Made by a program: the position numbers and the translations under genes. From assembly GCF_014502795.1 (NCBI RefSeq), contig NZ_JACVHF010000005.1:62001-126000 (forward strand): a stretch of 64,000 nt of DNA, written 5' to 3'. The notes under the pieces are model-generated. The model was given only the letters and a program-made list of their open reading frames with translations. It did no database searches and was not told the DNA's origin. Source of the DNA: Heliobacterium chlorum. Lineage in GTDB: Bacteria > Bacillota > Desulfitobacteriia > Heliobacteriales > Heliobacteriaceae. How positions within the stretch are numbered: position 1 is the stretch's first letter; the number at the start of each line of letters is the position of its first letter. Shown here in pieces: positions 44,197 through 53,239 of the stretch.

Positions 44197-44255
44197 CTAA
44201 AAGGTGGGCGAATAGGCGAAGCCCGTGAAGCCTTTTAGCACGCTTTTGTGCAGTG
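44197..44255 (+). other. Hairpins in the leader of the flavin reductase gene
   Basis: CTAAAAGG (44197-44204) pairs with CCTTTTAG (44231-44238), enclosing GGGC/GCCC. A second small hairpin, GCACGCTTTTGTGC, follows. There is no T run, so it is not a simple terminator. It might be a regulatory leader or an old terminator. Confidence 0.35.
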
Positions 44256-44361
44256 ATTCGCCATGCCTGATGAAGCTGACAGAAGGGAACATAATCGAAA
44301 GAACCAAGTGGAGAACAACGGGATTGTATGAATACCGACTTCTATCATAGGTGGGGATTTG

Positions 44362-44874
44362 ATGAACGAAAATTTTACCGAGATCAAACCGGAGAATCTG
44401 GACAAAAGTCCTTTTCGGTTAATTGGAGCCGAGTGGATGCTCGTCACCGCGGAGAAAGAGGGTAAAGTCAACACGATGACTGCCTCTTGGGGCGGCCTAG
44501 GCATTATGTGGGGCAAAAATGTGGCCTTTATCGTCCTTCGTCCTCAGCGTTACACGAAGGAATTTGTCGATAGTAGCAATACCTTTTCCCTAACTTTCTT
44601 TGCAAACGATTTCAAGAAAGAGTTGGGCTATCTAGGCTCTGTATCAGGTAGAGACGAAGACAAGATCAAAAAGGCAAATTTAACGGTTCTCTATTCCGAT
44701 AAAACGCCCTACTTTCAAGAAGCCAAACTGGCCATGTTCTGCAGGAAGCTCTATGCCCAAGAGTTTCAGCCTGAATGTTTTATTGAAGCAGAACTGATGG
44801 AGAATTTGTATCCGCAGAAGGACTATCACACCATGTACATCGCCGAGGTGACCAAGATCTTGGCCAAAGATTAA
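44362..44874 (+). CDS. Flavin reductase-like domain protein
   Basis: A 170-residue FMN-binding split-barrel protein of the flavin reductase/FlaRed group. It has SPFRLIGAEWMLVTAEKEGKVNTMTASWGGLGIMW, VLRPQRYTKEFVDSSNTFSLTFF and GRDEDKIKKANL. It may bind FMN and reduce flavins or act as an anaerobic flavoredoxin. ATG 44362 and TTG 44359 are both possible starts. Confidence 0.88.
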   Translation: MNENFTEIKPENLDKSPFRLIGAEWMLVTAEKEGKVNTMTASWGGLGIMWGKNVAFIVLRPQRYTKEFVDSSNTFSLTFFANDFKKELGYLGSVSGRDEDKIKKANLTVLYSDKTPYFQEAKLAMFCRKLYAQEFQPECFIEAELMENLYPQKDYHTMYIAEVTKILAKD

Positions 44875-44988
44875 AAATAAAATACAGTACCCGTGAACTA
44901 ACCAAGCCTATGAAGTTATGAGTAGAGTATAAACAACTGAAACAGTACCCTGTTGCGCAAAGAACTTTTACGCTTGCGTAAGAAACTA

Positions 44989-45085
44989 TTTACTTTTGAG
45001 AATAGTTTGTGCTAAAATCATCTTAAAAGTTGATACCTTCCAGGAGAGTTGGAGAGGAACCTTGTACGTTGAGGTTCCTCTTTTT
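44989..45085 (+). ncRNA. Short promoter-leader-terminator unit
   Basis: A likely -35 TTTACT (44989-44994) and -10 TAAAAT (45013-45018), spacer 18, would start RNA near 45025. About 30 bases on, GAGGAACCT (45054-45062) pairs with AGGTTCCTC (45072-45080), then T5. A small hairpin TCCA/TGGA lies between. This gives a roughly 60-nt leader or small RNA, in front of the gene at 45187. The rest of 44875-45186 has no gene. Confidence 0.5.
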
Positions 45086-45186
45086 GTTTTTAAAAATCGG
45101 GGGTGGGGTACGCAAAGAATACTGTGGTTTCTGGTGCGCTTGATGCTGTTGGGGGAGAAAAGAAGATTTTGGGGGGCGGTGGCGTG

Positions 45187-45501
45187 ATGTTTAGAGAACT
45201 CGCCAAAGAGGGAGACGAACTAAGTTCAACGCTTTTGGTTAAGGATTTACCGGACTGCTTTTTATATCAGATACCTTCCTTTCAAACGTGGGTTGAAAAG
45301 TGTAAACGAGCTCTAAAAAGAAAGTTATCCAGAACAGCTACAGAAGCGTTTTTTTTAGAGCAGGCAAATGCTCAGGATGAATCCTTTCGTATAGTTTTAG
45401 ATAAGATGTTATTTGTGATCCATGGACTCGCCTTGGCGGAAGATCTTATTGCGGATATGGACCGCAATGATGCCGAAACGCTTCGAGCCATAAGAGCATG
45501 A
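45187..45501 (+). CDS. Uncharacterised small helical protein
   Basis: A 104-residue protein (FRELAKEGDELSSTLLVKDL at the start, IADMDRNDAETLRAIRA at the end), mainly helical. The ATG at 45187 has a GGTGG-type site; the open frame further left looks non-coding because it crosses a G-rich stretch. No family is recognised. It is flanked by the leader at 45025 and a terminator at 45507. Confidence 0.55.
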   Translation: MFRELAKEGDELSSTLLVKDLPDCFLYQIPSFQTWVEKCKRALKRKLSRTATEAFFLEQANAQDESFRIVLDKMLFVIHGLALAEDLIADMDRNDAETLRAIRA

Positions 45502-45506
45502 AATCG

Positions 45507-45555
45507 AAAGCGACATCGAGTGAACAAGACGTTCGCTTTGATGTCGCTTTTTATG
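45507..45555 (+). terminator. Terminator
   Basis: AAAGCGACATC (45507-45517) pairs with GATGTCGCTTT (45540-45550) with an inner GTGAAC/GTTCGC part, followed by TTAT. Confidence 0.75.
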
Positions 45556-45771
45556 TACCCAAAACGGTCGCTTTTTACTTGCCAAAAACAAGTGAGGGCC
45601 GTTCGGTAGTCAAAATAATCACGCAAAAAGGAATTCAGCGGGTAGACGAATAAGATATAAAAGAAATCAAAACATAGATAGAGTTTATATATTGAGTCCC
45701 AAGTTTAAAAAGCAGAAGCAAAAACCTAAAATTAACTGAAAATGATTTCCGTAACATTCTGTGAGGTACCT

Positions 45772-47046
45772 ATGTCTGATTACATTCTGACCTATTCAAA
45801 AACCAAGTTTTTTCCCGTAGAGCCGGTATCAGATGATATTCACATCGTGGATATCGCTCATTCCTTGTCGTTAATGACGCGGGCAAACGGTCACTTTATT
45901 CACTTTTACTCGGTCGCTCAACACGCGATCAACTGTTGCAAAGAAGCCCAAAGCCGTTCCTATTCCGAGCGGGTTCAACTCGCATGCCTGCTGCACGATG
46001 CCAGTGAAAGCTATATCTCTGATTTAACGAGACCGATGAAACGAAATCTTCCCGAGTATTTTCGAATCGAAGAAAAGCTGCAAAGTGTAATCTACGAACG
46101 GTTCGGACTAGGCGATTTATCGGAGTCAGAACTCAAGCAGATAGAAGCGATCGATGATGCGCTTCTTCACTTTGAATTTGCGGCCTTGATGGGCATCGAG
46201 ATTTCAGATATTCCCCCGGTGAAGACGATGGATCATGATTGTTCACAGCGAGATTTTATAGATGTAGAAAAAGAGTTTCTTCGCCTTTTCCGTCGGTTAA
46301 CCGGTGAAAAAGGTGGGTTCGCTTGTGTCGGGGTCGATGGCTGCAAAGAAGGGTGGATCGCCGTAGCGATCACCGAAGGTGATGTTGAGGTGGATCTATT
46401 CCCAAGCGTGGAAGCAATCTGTTTGAAATACGGTGGGAGTGACTGTATCCTTATCGATATGCCTATCGGTCTTCCGGAAGATGTGAGCGATATCCGACCC
46501 GATGGGGCAGCGAGACGAATTTTGTCTACCCGAGCTTCCTCCGTGTTCAGCGTCCCTTGTCGACAGGCCCTGTACGCTAGTAATTATTCTGAAGCAAACG
46601 CTATAAATCGGCGAGTCATGGGGAAAGGCCTCAGCCAACAAGCATTCAATATTTGCGGCAAAATCAAGGAAATCGATTTATGGTTAGAGCGAAACCCCTC
46701 TTATAAAAACAGACTCTTAGAAAGTCATCCGGAATTGTGTTTTACCATGCTGAACGCTAAGGGTGAGGAGAAAATACCGATTTCGGAGAATAAACGGACA
46801 GAAGCAGGTAGGGCAAAACGCTTATCTTTACTCAAAAGTTATTACGATAAGACTAGCCGAGTTGAAAAGATAATGAATGAAGATCCAAGGTTGCGTAAGA
46901 TGAAGGACGACGTCATCGATGCTCTTTGCCTGGCGGTGACGGGAATGTTGGGGATGAAATACGGACTGAAGTCGATCCCCCAAAAGCCCACCCATGACCG
47001 ACGGTGTATCCTGATGCAGATAGTTTGTGTCGAAATCCCGCAGTAG
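45772..47046 (+). CDS. HD-domain and DUF429 fusion protein
   Basis: A 424-residue fusion. Residues 1-185 are an HD hydrolase of the YfbR type (HSLSLMTRANGHFIHFYSVAQHA, LACLLHDASESYISDL). After a short linker, residues 195-400 are a DUF429 domain, an RNase H-like fold with VGVDGCKEGWIAVAI, ILIDMPIGLPE and HPELCF. Both parts are known as separate proteins; the fusion suggests a joint nucleotide or nucleic-acid processing role. The ATG at 45772 has GAGGT upstream. Confidence 0.85.
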   Translation: MSDYILTYSKTKFFPVEPVSDDIHIVDIAHSLSLMTRANGHFIHFYSVAQHAINCCKEAQSRSYSERVQLACLLHDASESYISDLTRPMKRNLPEYFRIEEKLQSVIYERFGLGDLSESELKQIEAIDDALLHFEFAALMGIEISDIPPVKTMDHDCSQRDFIDVEKEFLRLFRRLTGEKGGFACVGVDGCKEGWIAVAITEGDVEVDLFPSVEAICLKYGGSDCILIDMPIGLPEDVSDIRPDGAARRILSTRASSVFSVPCRQALYASNYSEANAINRRVMGKGLSQQAFNICGKIKEIDLWLERNPSYKNRLLESHPELCFTMLNAKGEEKIPISENKRTEAGRAKRLSLLKSYYDKTSRVEKIMNEDPRLRKMKDDVIDALCLAVTGMLGMKYGLKSIPQKPTHDRRCILMQIVCVEIPQ

Positions 47047-47118
47047 AACCTTATTTCTGAGGATTCATCAAGACGATTCTATAACGCTACATCTCCATAA
47101 AGATTCAACTAGATAGTG

Positions 47119-47156
47119 AAAGGCCCTTGGAACTAAACGCTCCAAGGGCCTTTGTT
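47119..47156. terminator. Bidirectional terminator
   Basis: AAAGGCCCTTGGA (47119-47131) pairs perfectly with TCCAAGGGCCTTT (47141-47153). It lies between the convergent HD-DUF429 gene and the sigma operon. Confidence 0.85.
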
Positions 47157-47209
47157 ATTACTCATGGCGGTAGTGTAGAAATAGGGTAAGGAATCCTTTT
47201 CCGGCTTGA

Positions 47210-47530
47210 CTATACTTGTGGTTCGCCTTCCGCTGTATGGGAAACACAGGGATTCTGGTCAGTACCATTTCTGTGAGTGCATTTTTGCTTATGCCCATGT
47301 TTCGGGTGTCCGGCAGTCCCGAAAAGCAATCGAGACAATATGACGAGTCCTGCTCCTTGCCAGTAGGTAATAGTTTTTAATCCGAAAATGTCTGGCATCA
47401 ACTGATTCCATAAGACCATGACGAAAAAACCGAAGAGCAAGCTAATGGCAACGGCCATTAAAATGCCGCCGAAGATATGGGTCAAAACTAACGTAGCTTT
47501 TCCTTTGCCGTGACCGTGATGACAATTCAT
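47210..47530 (-). CDS. His-rich two-helix membrane protein, sigma-linked
   Basis: A 106-residue protein. It has a His-rich start (MNCHHGHGKGK), two helices (THIFGGILMAVAISLLFGFFVMVLW and TYWQGAGLVILSRLLFG), and a His/Cys-rich tail (GHPKHGHKQKCTHRNG). The His clusters suggest metal binding. It follows the ECF sigma gene by 16 bp with an AGGAGG 13 bases before the ATG, so it may be its membrane partner or target; it has no clear anti-sigma domain. Confidence 0.75.
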   Translation of the reverse strand: MNCHHGHGKGKATLVLTHIFGGILMAVAISLLFGFFVMVLWNQLMPDIFGLKTITYWQGAGLVILSRLLFGTAGHPKHGHKQKCTHRNGTDQNPCVSHTAEGEPQV

Positions 47531-47546
47531 ACTCAGTCATAGCCTC

Positions 47547-48080
47547 CTAGTCTTGGTCGTCGAGTATCTTTTTCAGGGCTTTTGAGGCTCTGTTTTTACG
47601 GGACAAGAGTGTTCCGAGCGGTTCGTTCCACTTCTCCGCCAGTTCTTTAAAGCTCCGGCCCTCTATTTCAGTGGCGATCCATACGTTCCGTTGATTCGGT
47701 TCAAGTTCTAAAAGAGCTGAATTCAGCCGCTCCTGAACCTCCTTTTTTTGCAAAACCCTATAGATATCCGCGTCGGGATCGATGATTCGTTCCAACAGGG
47801 TCGTTCCGGTCGCTTCATCGATCTGATCGAGCGATATCGACGGTTTCGGCTTACGCAGGAAATCAACTACCTTATTTCTTATAGAGCGATACAGATAGGC
47901 TGTTAGATTTTCAACATGAATTTCTAGGTCTGCACGATTAAATACATTGAAGAACACTTCGGCCACGATGTCTTCCGCGTCCATTTCCGATATGCCAGTG
48001 ACTTTGCGACGGACATAGTGTATGAAGTTTTTTTGCTCTTGTTGGAACACGTCTCCGATGTGTTTTTGTTGTCCATCCAT
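47547..48080 (-). CDS. ECF-type RNA polymerase sigma factor
   Basis: A 177-residue sigma-70 family protein. Region 2 is DAEDIVAEVFFNVFNRAD...YLYRSIRNKVVDFLRK, region 4 is ALLELEPNQRNVWIATEIEGRSFKELAEKW followed by GTLLSRKNRASKALK. It is the second gene in a leftward operon of three. The target promoters are unknown. Confidence 0.92.
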   Translation of the reverse strand: MDGQQKHIGDVFQQEQKNFIHYVRRKVTGISEMDAEDIVAEVFFNVFNRADLEIHVENLTAYLYRSIRNKVVDFLRKPKPSISLDQIDEATGTTLLERIIDPDADIYRVLQKKEVQERLNSALLELEPNQRNVWIATEIEGRSFKELAEKWNEPLGTLLSRKNRASKALKKILDDQD

Positions 48081-48116
48081 GATGTTTTCTCCAGATAAAC
48101 TACACCCGGTTGAGAA

Positions 48117-48509
48117 TCAGCACTTCGATGAAGCATCGCCAGTCTCTTGAGGAGATGTTGTTTGTTGAGCTTTGATGCTATCGACCATCCCGATACCAAA
48201 GTGTACGTAATAATCAGGCACACAGGTCAGGGGAATCCAGTAACCGATGATTTTCGTTTCTCCAGAAAGGGAATCTTGTCGGATGGCTTCATTTTTGTCC
48301 AGAGCAACGTTAGCTTTACAGCCTTTGTGCTTTTCTGGGTTGACGGCATTGCATTTGGTCCCAGGAACTCCGCCGTATTGCTTGCAGCACTCATTGACCG
48401 CAATGACGGTGCGGCTTCGATGAATCAGCATAACCGGTTCGGGAAATTTACCCCACATGAGTTCAAAAGCTTTGGCTAACTGTTCTTCGCATTTTTGTTG
48501 GTCTGTCAT
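48117..48509 (-). CDS. Cys-rich PAS-like protein
   Basis: A 130-residue protein resembling a PAS fold (FPEPVMLIHRSRTVIAVNECCKQYGG), with Cys at several points (NECC, TKCNAVNPEKHKGCKANVA, LTCVPDYYVHFG) that could bind metal or a cluster. A strong AAGGAGG precedes the ATG. Lying first in the operon with the sigma factor, it may be the sensor of that system (inference). Confidence 0.6.
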   Translation of the reverse strand: MTDQQKCEEQLAKAFELMWGKFPEPVMLIHRSRTVIAVNECCKQYGGVPGTKCNAVNPEKHKGCKANVALDKNEAIRQDSLSGETKIIGYWIPLTCVPDYYVHFGIGMVDSIKAQQTTSPQETGDASSKC

Positions 48510-48726
48510 TGATAGGCCTCCTTATTTGTTCTAATTCTAATGACGTAAAAGCCCACCTTTTATTGCACAGTAAATAAAAATATTTATCTTTTCGGCGTGG
48601 AAGGTATGTCCGAGGTTCACAGAATAAATTGGAACAAACGGTTGAGCTCCCCCTTGCATATCCATAAGTCGAACATAGTGTCTTATAGTCTACCGATTGA
48701 ATAGAAGAAAGGAGGAGAAATCAGCC

Positions 48727-49185
48727 GTGTTTGCCGCCAATATCGGCGTAAGCCTCGGGTTACTTGTTCTCTCAGGTGCTGTCGTTGTTACGGCACAACA
48801 ATTGCCTCGAACACTTCCGGGTATCGCCATGGGTCCCGGCGTGTTACCCTTATGGGCTGGCCTATTGATGAGCCTATTGGCTGTAAGTTTGCTGATACAG
48901 AATATATTTTTTCGTTCGCCGAGTCTAAAGCGGAGGGTTTTTGAACCCAAAGAACTAGCCGCCGTTGGCAAGATGTTTTTCGCGATCAGTGCTTATGCTG
49001 CCGGGATAGAGTATCTCGGTTTTGGCATGGCAACTTGTATCATTGTCGTCTATTTGAGTCGATACCTCGGACAGTATGCTTGGTGGCGCTGTCTCTTGTT
49101 CGGTCTAATCATGGCTGGGGTGAGTGTCGGTGTATTTCGATATTTTCTAGACCTGCCGTTACCGACGGGTTGGTTCGGTTTGTAG
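48727..49185 (+). CDS. tctB: Tripartite tricarboxylate transporter small membrane subunit
   Basis: A 152-residue TctB: four helices, with GPGVLPLWAGLLMSLLAVSLL as the family signature. The GTG at 48727 has AAGGAGGAG upstream; the earlier in-frame TTG precedes that site. With TctA and TctC it forms a sodium-coupled, binding-protein-dependent carboxylate importer. Confidence 0.85.
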   Translation: MFAANIGVSLGLLVLSGAVVVTAQQLPRTLPGIAMGPGVLPLWAGLLMSLLAVSLLIQNIFFRSPSLKRRVFEPKELAAVGKMFFAISAYAAGIEYLGFGMATCIIVVYLSRYLGQYAWWRCLLFGLIMAGVSVGVFRYFLDLPLPTGWFGL

Positions 49186-49211
49186 CGATCCCATAGAGGC
49201 AGGTGATGGGT

Positions 49212-50894
49212 ATGGATGTTTTCCAGCCGCTCCTTCAGGGGTTTGCCACCGCTTTAACCCCACAGAACTTATGCTTTGGCTTTATCGGCTGCGTTCTGGG
49301 AACGCTCGTTGGCGTCCTTCCCGGTATCGGTCCCACATCGGCCATCGCCATGCTGCTGCCGCTGACCTTGATCCTCGATCCGACACCAGCGATCATCATG
49401 CTGAGCGGAATCTACTATGGCGCCATGTATGGCGGCTCCACGACAGCGATTTTAGTGAATATTCCGGGCGAGATTTCCTCGGCGCCGACGGCTCTCGACG
49501 GATATGCCATGGCCAAAAAGGGTAGAGCCGGTCCAGCGCTCGCTATTTCCGCCATTTCTTCCTTTGTTGCCGGAACATTGAGCCTCGTTGGGCTGACCTT
49601 TTTCGCTCCGACGCTGGCCCAATTGGCACTGCACTTTGGACCTCCCGAGTATTTTGCCCTGATGCTGTTGGCGTTGAGTGTCGTCATCAATCTTTCCGGA
49701 AAGTCGCTGATCAAAGGGTTGATTTCGGCGGTTGCTGGATTTTTCGTGGCTATGGTGGGAATGGACCCGATCACAGGTATCGCCCGCTTTACCTTTGGTT
49801 CGGTGGAATTAATGTCAGGTATCGATTTTGTCAGCGTCATCATCGGTCTTTTTGCGATAGCCGAGGTGCTTTCAACATGGGAAGCGCAAGTTACTCCAGT
49901 GATTCGGACGAAGCTGACCGGTTTGATGCCGACAAAAGAGGACCTTCGTGAGACCTTTCCGGCGATGCTTCGTTCTACCGTTATTGGTTTTTTTCTTGGC
50001 CTTTTACCTGGCTGTAGTCCAGGAGTGACCGCCTTCATCGCCTACGATACGGAAAAGCGTTTTTCTCGCGTTCCGGAAACGTTCGGCCAAGGCCAAATCG
50101 CCGGAGTCGCTGCTGCTGAAGGGGCGAACAACGCTACGACCAGCGGTGGTTTTGTGCCGCTGCTGTCCTTTGGCATCCCCTCTGGTCCGGCACTCGCGGT
50201 TTTGCTCGGCGGCTTTATGATGTACGGCTTGCAGCCGGGGCCTACTTTATTTGAAAAGAACGCACCCTTCGTATGGGCGCTGATTGCCTCTATGTATATC
50301 GGCAATGTGATGTTGATCATTTTGAATCTGCCCCTGATAGGTCTTTGGGCAAGACTCGTCAAAGTGCCCTATCCTCTGCTGGCGCCGATCATCCTCATTT
50401 CTTCCTTCATCGGTGCCTACAGTGTACGCAATAAGATGATGGATGTCTGGCTCGCCATCGCCTTTGGCCTCATCGGTTGGTTGATGCGAAAGCTAGAAAT
50501 CCCATCGGTACCGCTGATTTTAACGACGATCTTGGCGGGGATGCTCGAGACGTCGATCAAGCAAACCTTAAGCATGGGCGATATGGGAATTTATCTTTTA
50601 TTCACCCGGCCCATCAGTTTGACAATTTGCATACTTGCCCTCTTGTTAACCATCTCATCCCTCTACGGTAGGTACAAAAAGATCTCCTTGCCGGGAGATG
50701 ATGAAGAGTTTTCGTCGGAGTCTATTGAGTATCCTGAGGTCTTTGAAAAAAAGAGCCCTGTCCTGGTGAAACCAAGGAGGTATCTACATGCTCCCAAAGC
50801 GGTTTACCTGGTACGTGAGCATGATCGCAGCCGTAATGTTGCTAAGTGTGGTTCTTTACGGATGCGTCAAGCCGGTGAACAAGTCCAACGGTGA
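49212..50894 (+). CDS. tctA: Tripartite tricarboxylate transporter large subunit
   Basis: A 560-residue TctA with about 12 helices. Markers are TLVGVLPGIGPTSAIAMLLPLT near the start, GIYYGAMYGGSTTAILVNIPGE and the repeat-like LLGLLPGCSPGVTAFIAYDTEKR. ATG 49212 gives the usual family start, with AGGTGA upstream; ATG 49206 and GTG 49203 are alternatives. The last 36 codons overlap the start of tctC in another frame and are Arg/Lys-rich and unlike TctA, so the C-terminus may be a late extension. Confidence 0.92.
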   Translation: MDVFQPLLQGFATALTPQNLCFGFIGCVLGTLVGVLPGIGPTSAIAMLLPLTLILDPTPAIIMLSGIYYGAMYGGSTTAILVNIPGEISSAPTALDGYAMAKKGRAGPALAISAISSFVAGTLSLVGLTFFAPTLAQLALHFGPPEYFALMLLALSVVINLSGKSLIKGLISAVAGFFVAMVGMDPITGIARFTFGSVELMSGIDFVSVIIGLFAIAEVLSTWEAQVTPVIRTKLTGLMPTKEDLRETFPAMLRSTVIGFFLGLLPGCSPGVTAFIAYDTEKRFSRVPETFGQGQIAGVAAAEGANNATTSGGFVPLLSFGIPSGPALAVLLGGFMMYGLQPGPTLFEKNAPFVWALIASMYIGNVMLIILNLPLIGLWARLVKVPYPLLAPIILISSFIGAYSVRNKMMDVWLAIAFGLIGWLMRKLEIPSVPLILTTILAGMLETSIKQTLSMGDMGIYLLFTRPISLTICILALLLTISSLYGRYKKISLPGDDEEFSSESIEYPEVFEKKSPVLVKPRRYLHAPKAVYLVREHDRSRNVAKCGSLRMRQAGEQVQR

Positions 50895-51786
50895 AGGGTA
50901 TCCGAATAAGCCGGTTCAACTGATCATCGCCTTTACGGCTGGCGGTTCTAGCGACGTGCAGGCTCGAATCGTTGAGAAGTACTGGAAGAAGTATTTCAAT
51001 GACCAGCCGCTGGCCTTTGAATACAAACCTGGTGCCGGAGGCCAAGTCGGCTTTACGGAAATCGCCCGGGCTGTTCCGGACGGCTACACTATCGGCGGTG
51101 TCAATGTTCCTCATATTCTCTTACAGTCGCTGAGTCCCCAGGCGACCTTTTGCAAAGATGACTTTGTCCACATCGCCCAGGTGGTCAATGATCCGCAGTT
51201 GATTGTCGTCAATCCAAACAACCCGATTCGAACACTCGACGATTTCATCGCCGAAGCGAAGAAAAAAGAGGGACGAATGACTGTCGGTATCGTCGGGACC
51301 TTCACAGCCCATCATATGGCCCTCTTAAAACTGCAGGACATTTTGGGTGTGAAATTCAACGCCGTTCCCTTCCAGGGGTCTGCCGATCAGAATGTGGCGC
51401 TCCTTGGTGGTCATATCGATGCCATAATCGGGAATCTGAATGATATCATGCGGTATACAGAACAGTTCCGCATGTTGGCTATCGCTTCGGAAAATCGTCA
51501 CCAATGGCTTCCCGATGTGCCTACCTTCCAAGAGTTAGGCTATTCCTTCACCTCGGACATTCGACGGGGCTTCTCTGTGCCCGCAAACACAGACCCGGCC
51601 ATTGTCCAGCGTTTGCGAGAGGGCTTCCAACAGATTTGTAACGACCCGGAATACCTCAATGAGATGGAAAAAATCGGCCAGCCTGCGGCATACCTTTCGG
51701 GGGAGGATTTTACCAAGTACTGTGACCGGTATTATGAAGAAGCAAAGCAGTTGATTGATAAGTACGAACTCAATAAGAAAAATTAA
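50788..51786 (+). CDS. tctC: Tripartite tricarboxylate transporter substrate-binding lipoprotein
   Basis: A 332-residue TctC/Bug-family binding protein. The lipobox LYGC ends the signal segment; the family motif NKPVQLIIAFTAGGSSDVQARIV follows. Further motifs are NVALLGGHIDAIIGN and LPDVPTFQELGY. AAGGAGG precedes the ATG at 50788, inside the end of tctA. The ligand is a carboxylate that cannot be named. Confidence 0.93.
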   Translation: MLPKRFTWYVSMIAAVMLLSVVLYGCVKPVNKSNGEGYPNKPVQLIIAFTAGGSSDVQARIVEKYWKKYFNDQPLAFEYKPGAGGQVGFTEIARAVPDGYTIGGVNVPHILLQSLSPQATFCKDDFVHIAQVVNDPQLIVVNPNNPIRTLDDFIAEAKKKEGRMTVGIVGTFTAHHMALLKLQDILGVKFNAVPFQGSADQNVALLGGHIDAIIGNLNDIMRYTEQFRMLAIASENRHQWLPDVPTFQELGYSFTSDIRRGFSVPANTDPAIVQRLREGFQQICNDPEYLNEMEKIGQPAAYLSGEDFTKYCDRYYEEAKQLIDKYELNKKN

Positions 51787-51788
51787 GG

Positions 51789-51830
51789 AAGAGCCCCACA
51801 GATCGTCTAACAATCTGTAGGGGCTCTTTG
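51789..51830. terminator. Terminator of tctBAC
   Basis: AAGAGCCCC (51789-51797) and GGGGCTCTT (51820-51828) with an inner ACAGAT/ATCTGT form a long stem, then TTGG. It is shared with the convergent gene. Confidence 0.85.
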
Positions 51831-51853
51831 GTATCTATCGAATCGGAGAGGCT

Positions 51854-53239
51854 TTACACCCGGTGCGCCATCGGCAATGAGAAAGCGTAAATGTTGATGA
51901 GCAGGATTAAGCCCAAGAAGATGAGGTGGGGGAGTAAGGTCGAAAACGTCTTTCCTTGTTCTTTGTAATGGTTATGAGCAATCCGGAAGGCTGTATAACC
52001 CGATCCGATAAAGCCGACGAGAAGCAAAAGAATTTGCAGGATATAGATGGTGCCGTTCCCTACGATGGCTAAGGATGTGGGGGTTGAAACGGTGGTGAAT
52101 ACATTCAAGAACGTATACCAAACCGCTTTCCCTTCGCTGAGCAAGTGGAACAGGTTGTGAGCCATGTGTGCAGCTAAGTCGAGCGGGATGATCGCGTACC
52201 CAAATAGGGTAAGATTCCGTAGCGTCTTGTCAGACGTGCCAGCGCGAGAAAGGGCGCTGGTCAGCCAAAGTGCGAAGAACGGAATCGCCATAGCTACAAT
52301 GAAAATAGCCGTAAAGAGGAGGGGGTAATTGGTCGTTCCCAGCAGATTTTGTGTAAATTCTAGGATACGGGGCCAGATGGACAACATGGTCAAGTTCTGA
52401 ATCAAGACGATACCCATGACGACTACGGCGAGAAAAGCTTCTTCCATCTTAGGTTTACGAATGAACCAGAGTTCCCTCGTCGGAACACGGGGTGTCACGC
52501 GAATTGAATCGTTGGGGCAGTTCTTGATGCAGTAGCCGCAGAGATTACATTTGGTGTTGTCTTCCATCGTTCGGGGAAACTCAAACATAGGGCAGCCTGG
52601 GGCTTTATCCGAACCGTTGTAACAGGACTTGCTGGTACAATTGCGGCAAATATCCGGGGTTGCCCGGAGCTCTAGAATACCAGCGCGGGAATAGTTTCCT
52701 GACAGGCCGCCGATAAAGCAGATGTAGCGGCAAAAAGTTCTCCGCTCCCAAAAGGCACCGGCAAAGATGACGAAGGCAACGATAATCAGTAAGAGATAAG
52801 AGGAGCCGCGAGGCGACTCGATAACTCCCCAAATATGATCCGACCAAGTGATGAGAAGGAAAAAGGCGTCGATGATCCACAACCCATACTTCTTCAGGAA
52901 CTGGGGGACAGGCCGGTTCGCACCGAAATACTTTTGCACGATATCTGAAAGCCACGAGAAGGGGCAGATGGCACACCAAAACCGGCCAAAGAGGAAGAAG
53001 AATAAAGGGATCAGGGGCCACCAAAGGACCCAGGTGGCGGCAGTGCCGAAGTTTTTAGAAGCATTGGTGGAGCCGAACAAGGTAACATAGATGATCAGTG
53101 CGAAGACAGTGACGGTAATCCAATGAAATACCCGTGGATATAAAGAACTTTGAAAAATGCCTTTGAACCAGCGATTTTTCAAAAGGTTATATGGCTGTCG
53201 ATTATCATCGTGGTTGAGTTTATTTGTAGAGTTCATCAT
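51854..53239 (-). CDS. NapH-like membrane iron-sulfur protein
   Basis: A 461-residue protein. N-terminal helices carry the FGRFWCAICPFSWLSD Cys motif (as in NapH/CcoG), and RRTFCRYICFIGGLSG is a second. A ferredoxin-like part has CRNCTSKSCYNG and CNLCGYCIKNCPNDSI, giving two likely [4Fe-4S] sites. Five more helices follow. It probably passes electrons between quinol and a partner. It overlaps the upstream Met/His-rich gene by one base, so they are cotranslated. Confidence 0.85.
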   Translation of the reverse strand: MMNSTNKLNHDDNRQPYNLLKNRWFKGIFQSSLYPRVFHWITVTVFALIIYVTLFGSTNASKNFGTAATWVLWWPLIPLFFFLFGRFWCAICPFSWLSDIVQKYFGANRPVPQFLKKYGLWIIDAFFLLITWSDHIWGVIESPRGSSYLLLIIVAFVIFAGAFWERRTFCRYICFIGGLSGNYSRAGILELRATPDICRNCTSKSCYNGSDKAPGCPMFEFPRTMEDNTKCNLCGYCIKNCPNDSIRVTPRVPTRELWFIRKPKMEEAFLAVVVMGIVLIQNLTMLSIWPRILEFTQNLLGTTNYPLLFTAIFIVAMAIPFFALWLTSALSRAGTSDKTLRNLTLFGYAIIPLDLAAHMAHNLFHLLSEGKAVWYTFLNVFTTVSTPTSLAIVGNGTIYILQILLLLVGFIGSGYTAFRIAHNHYKEQGKTFSTLLPHLIFLGLILLINIYAFSLPMAHRV

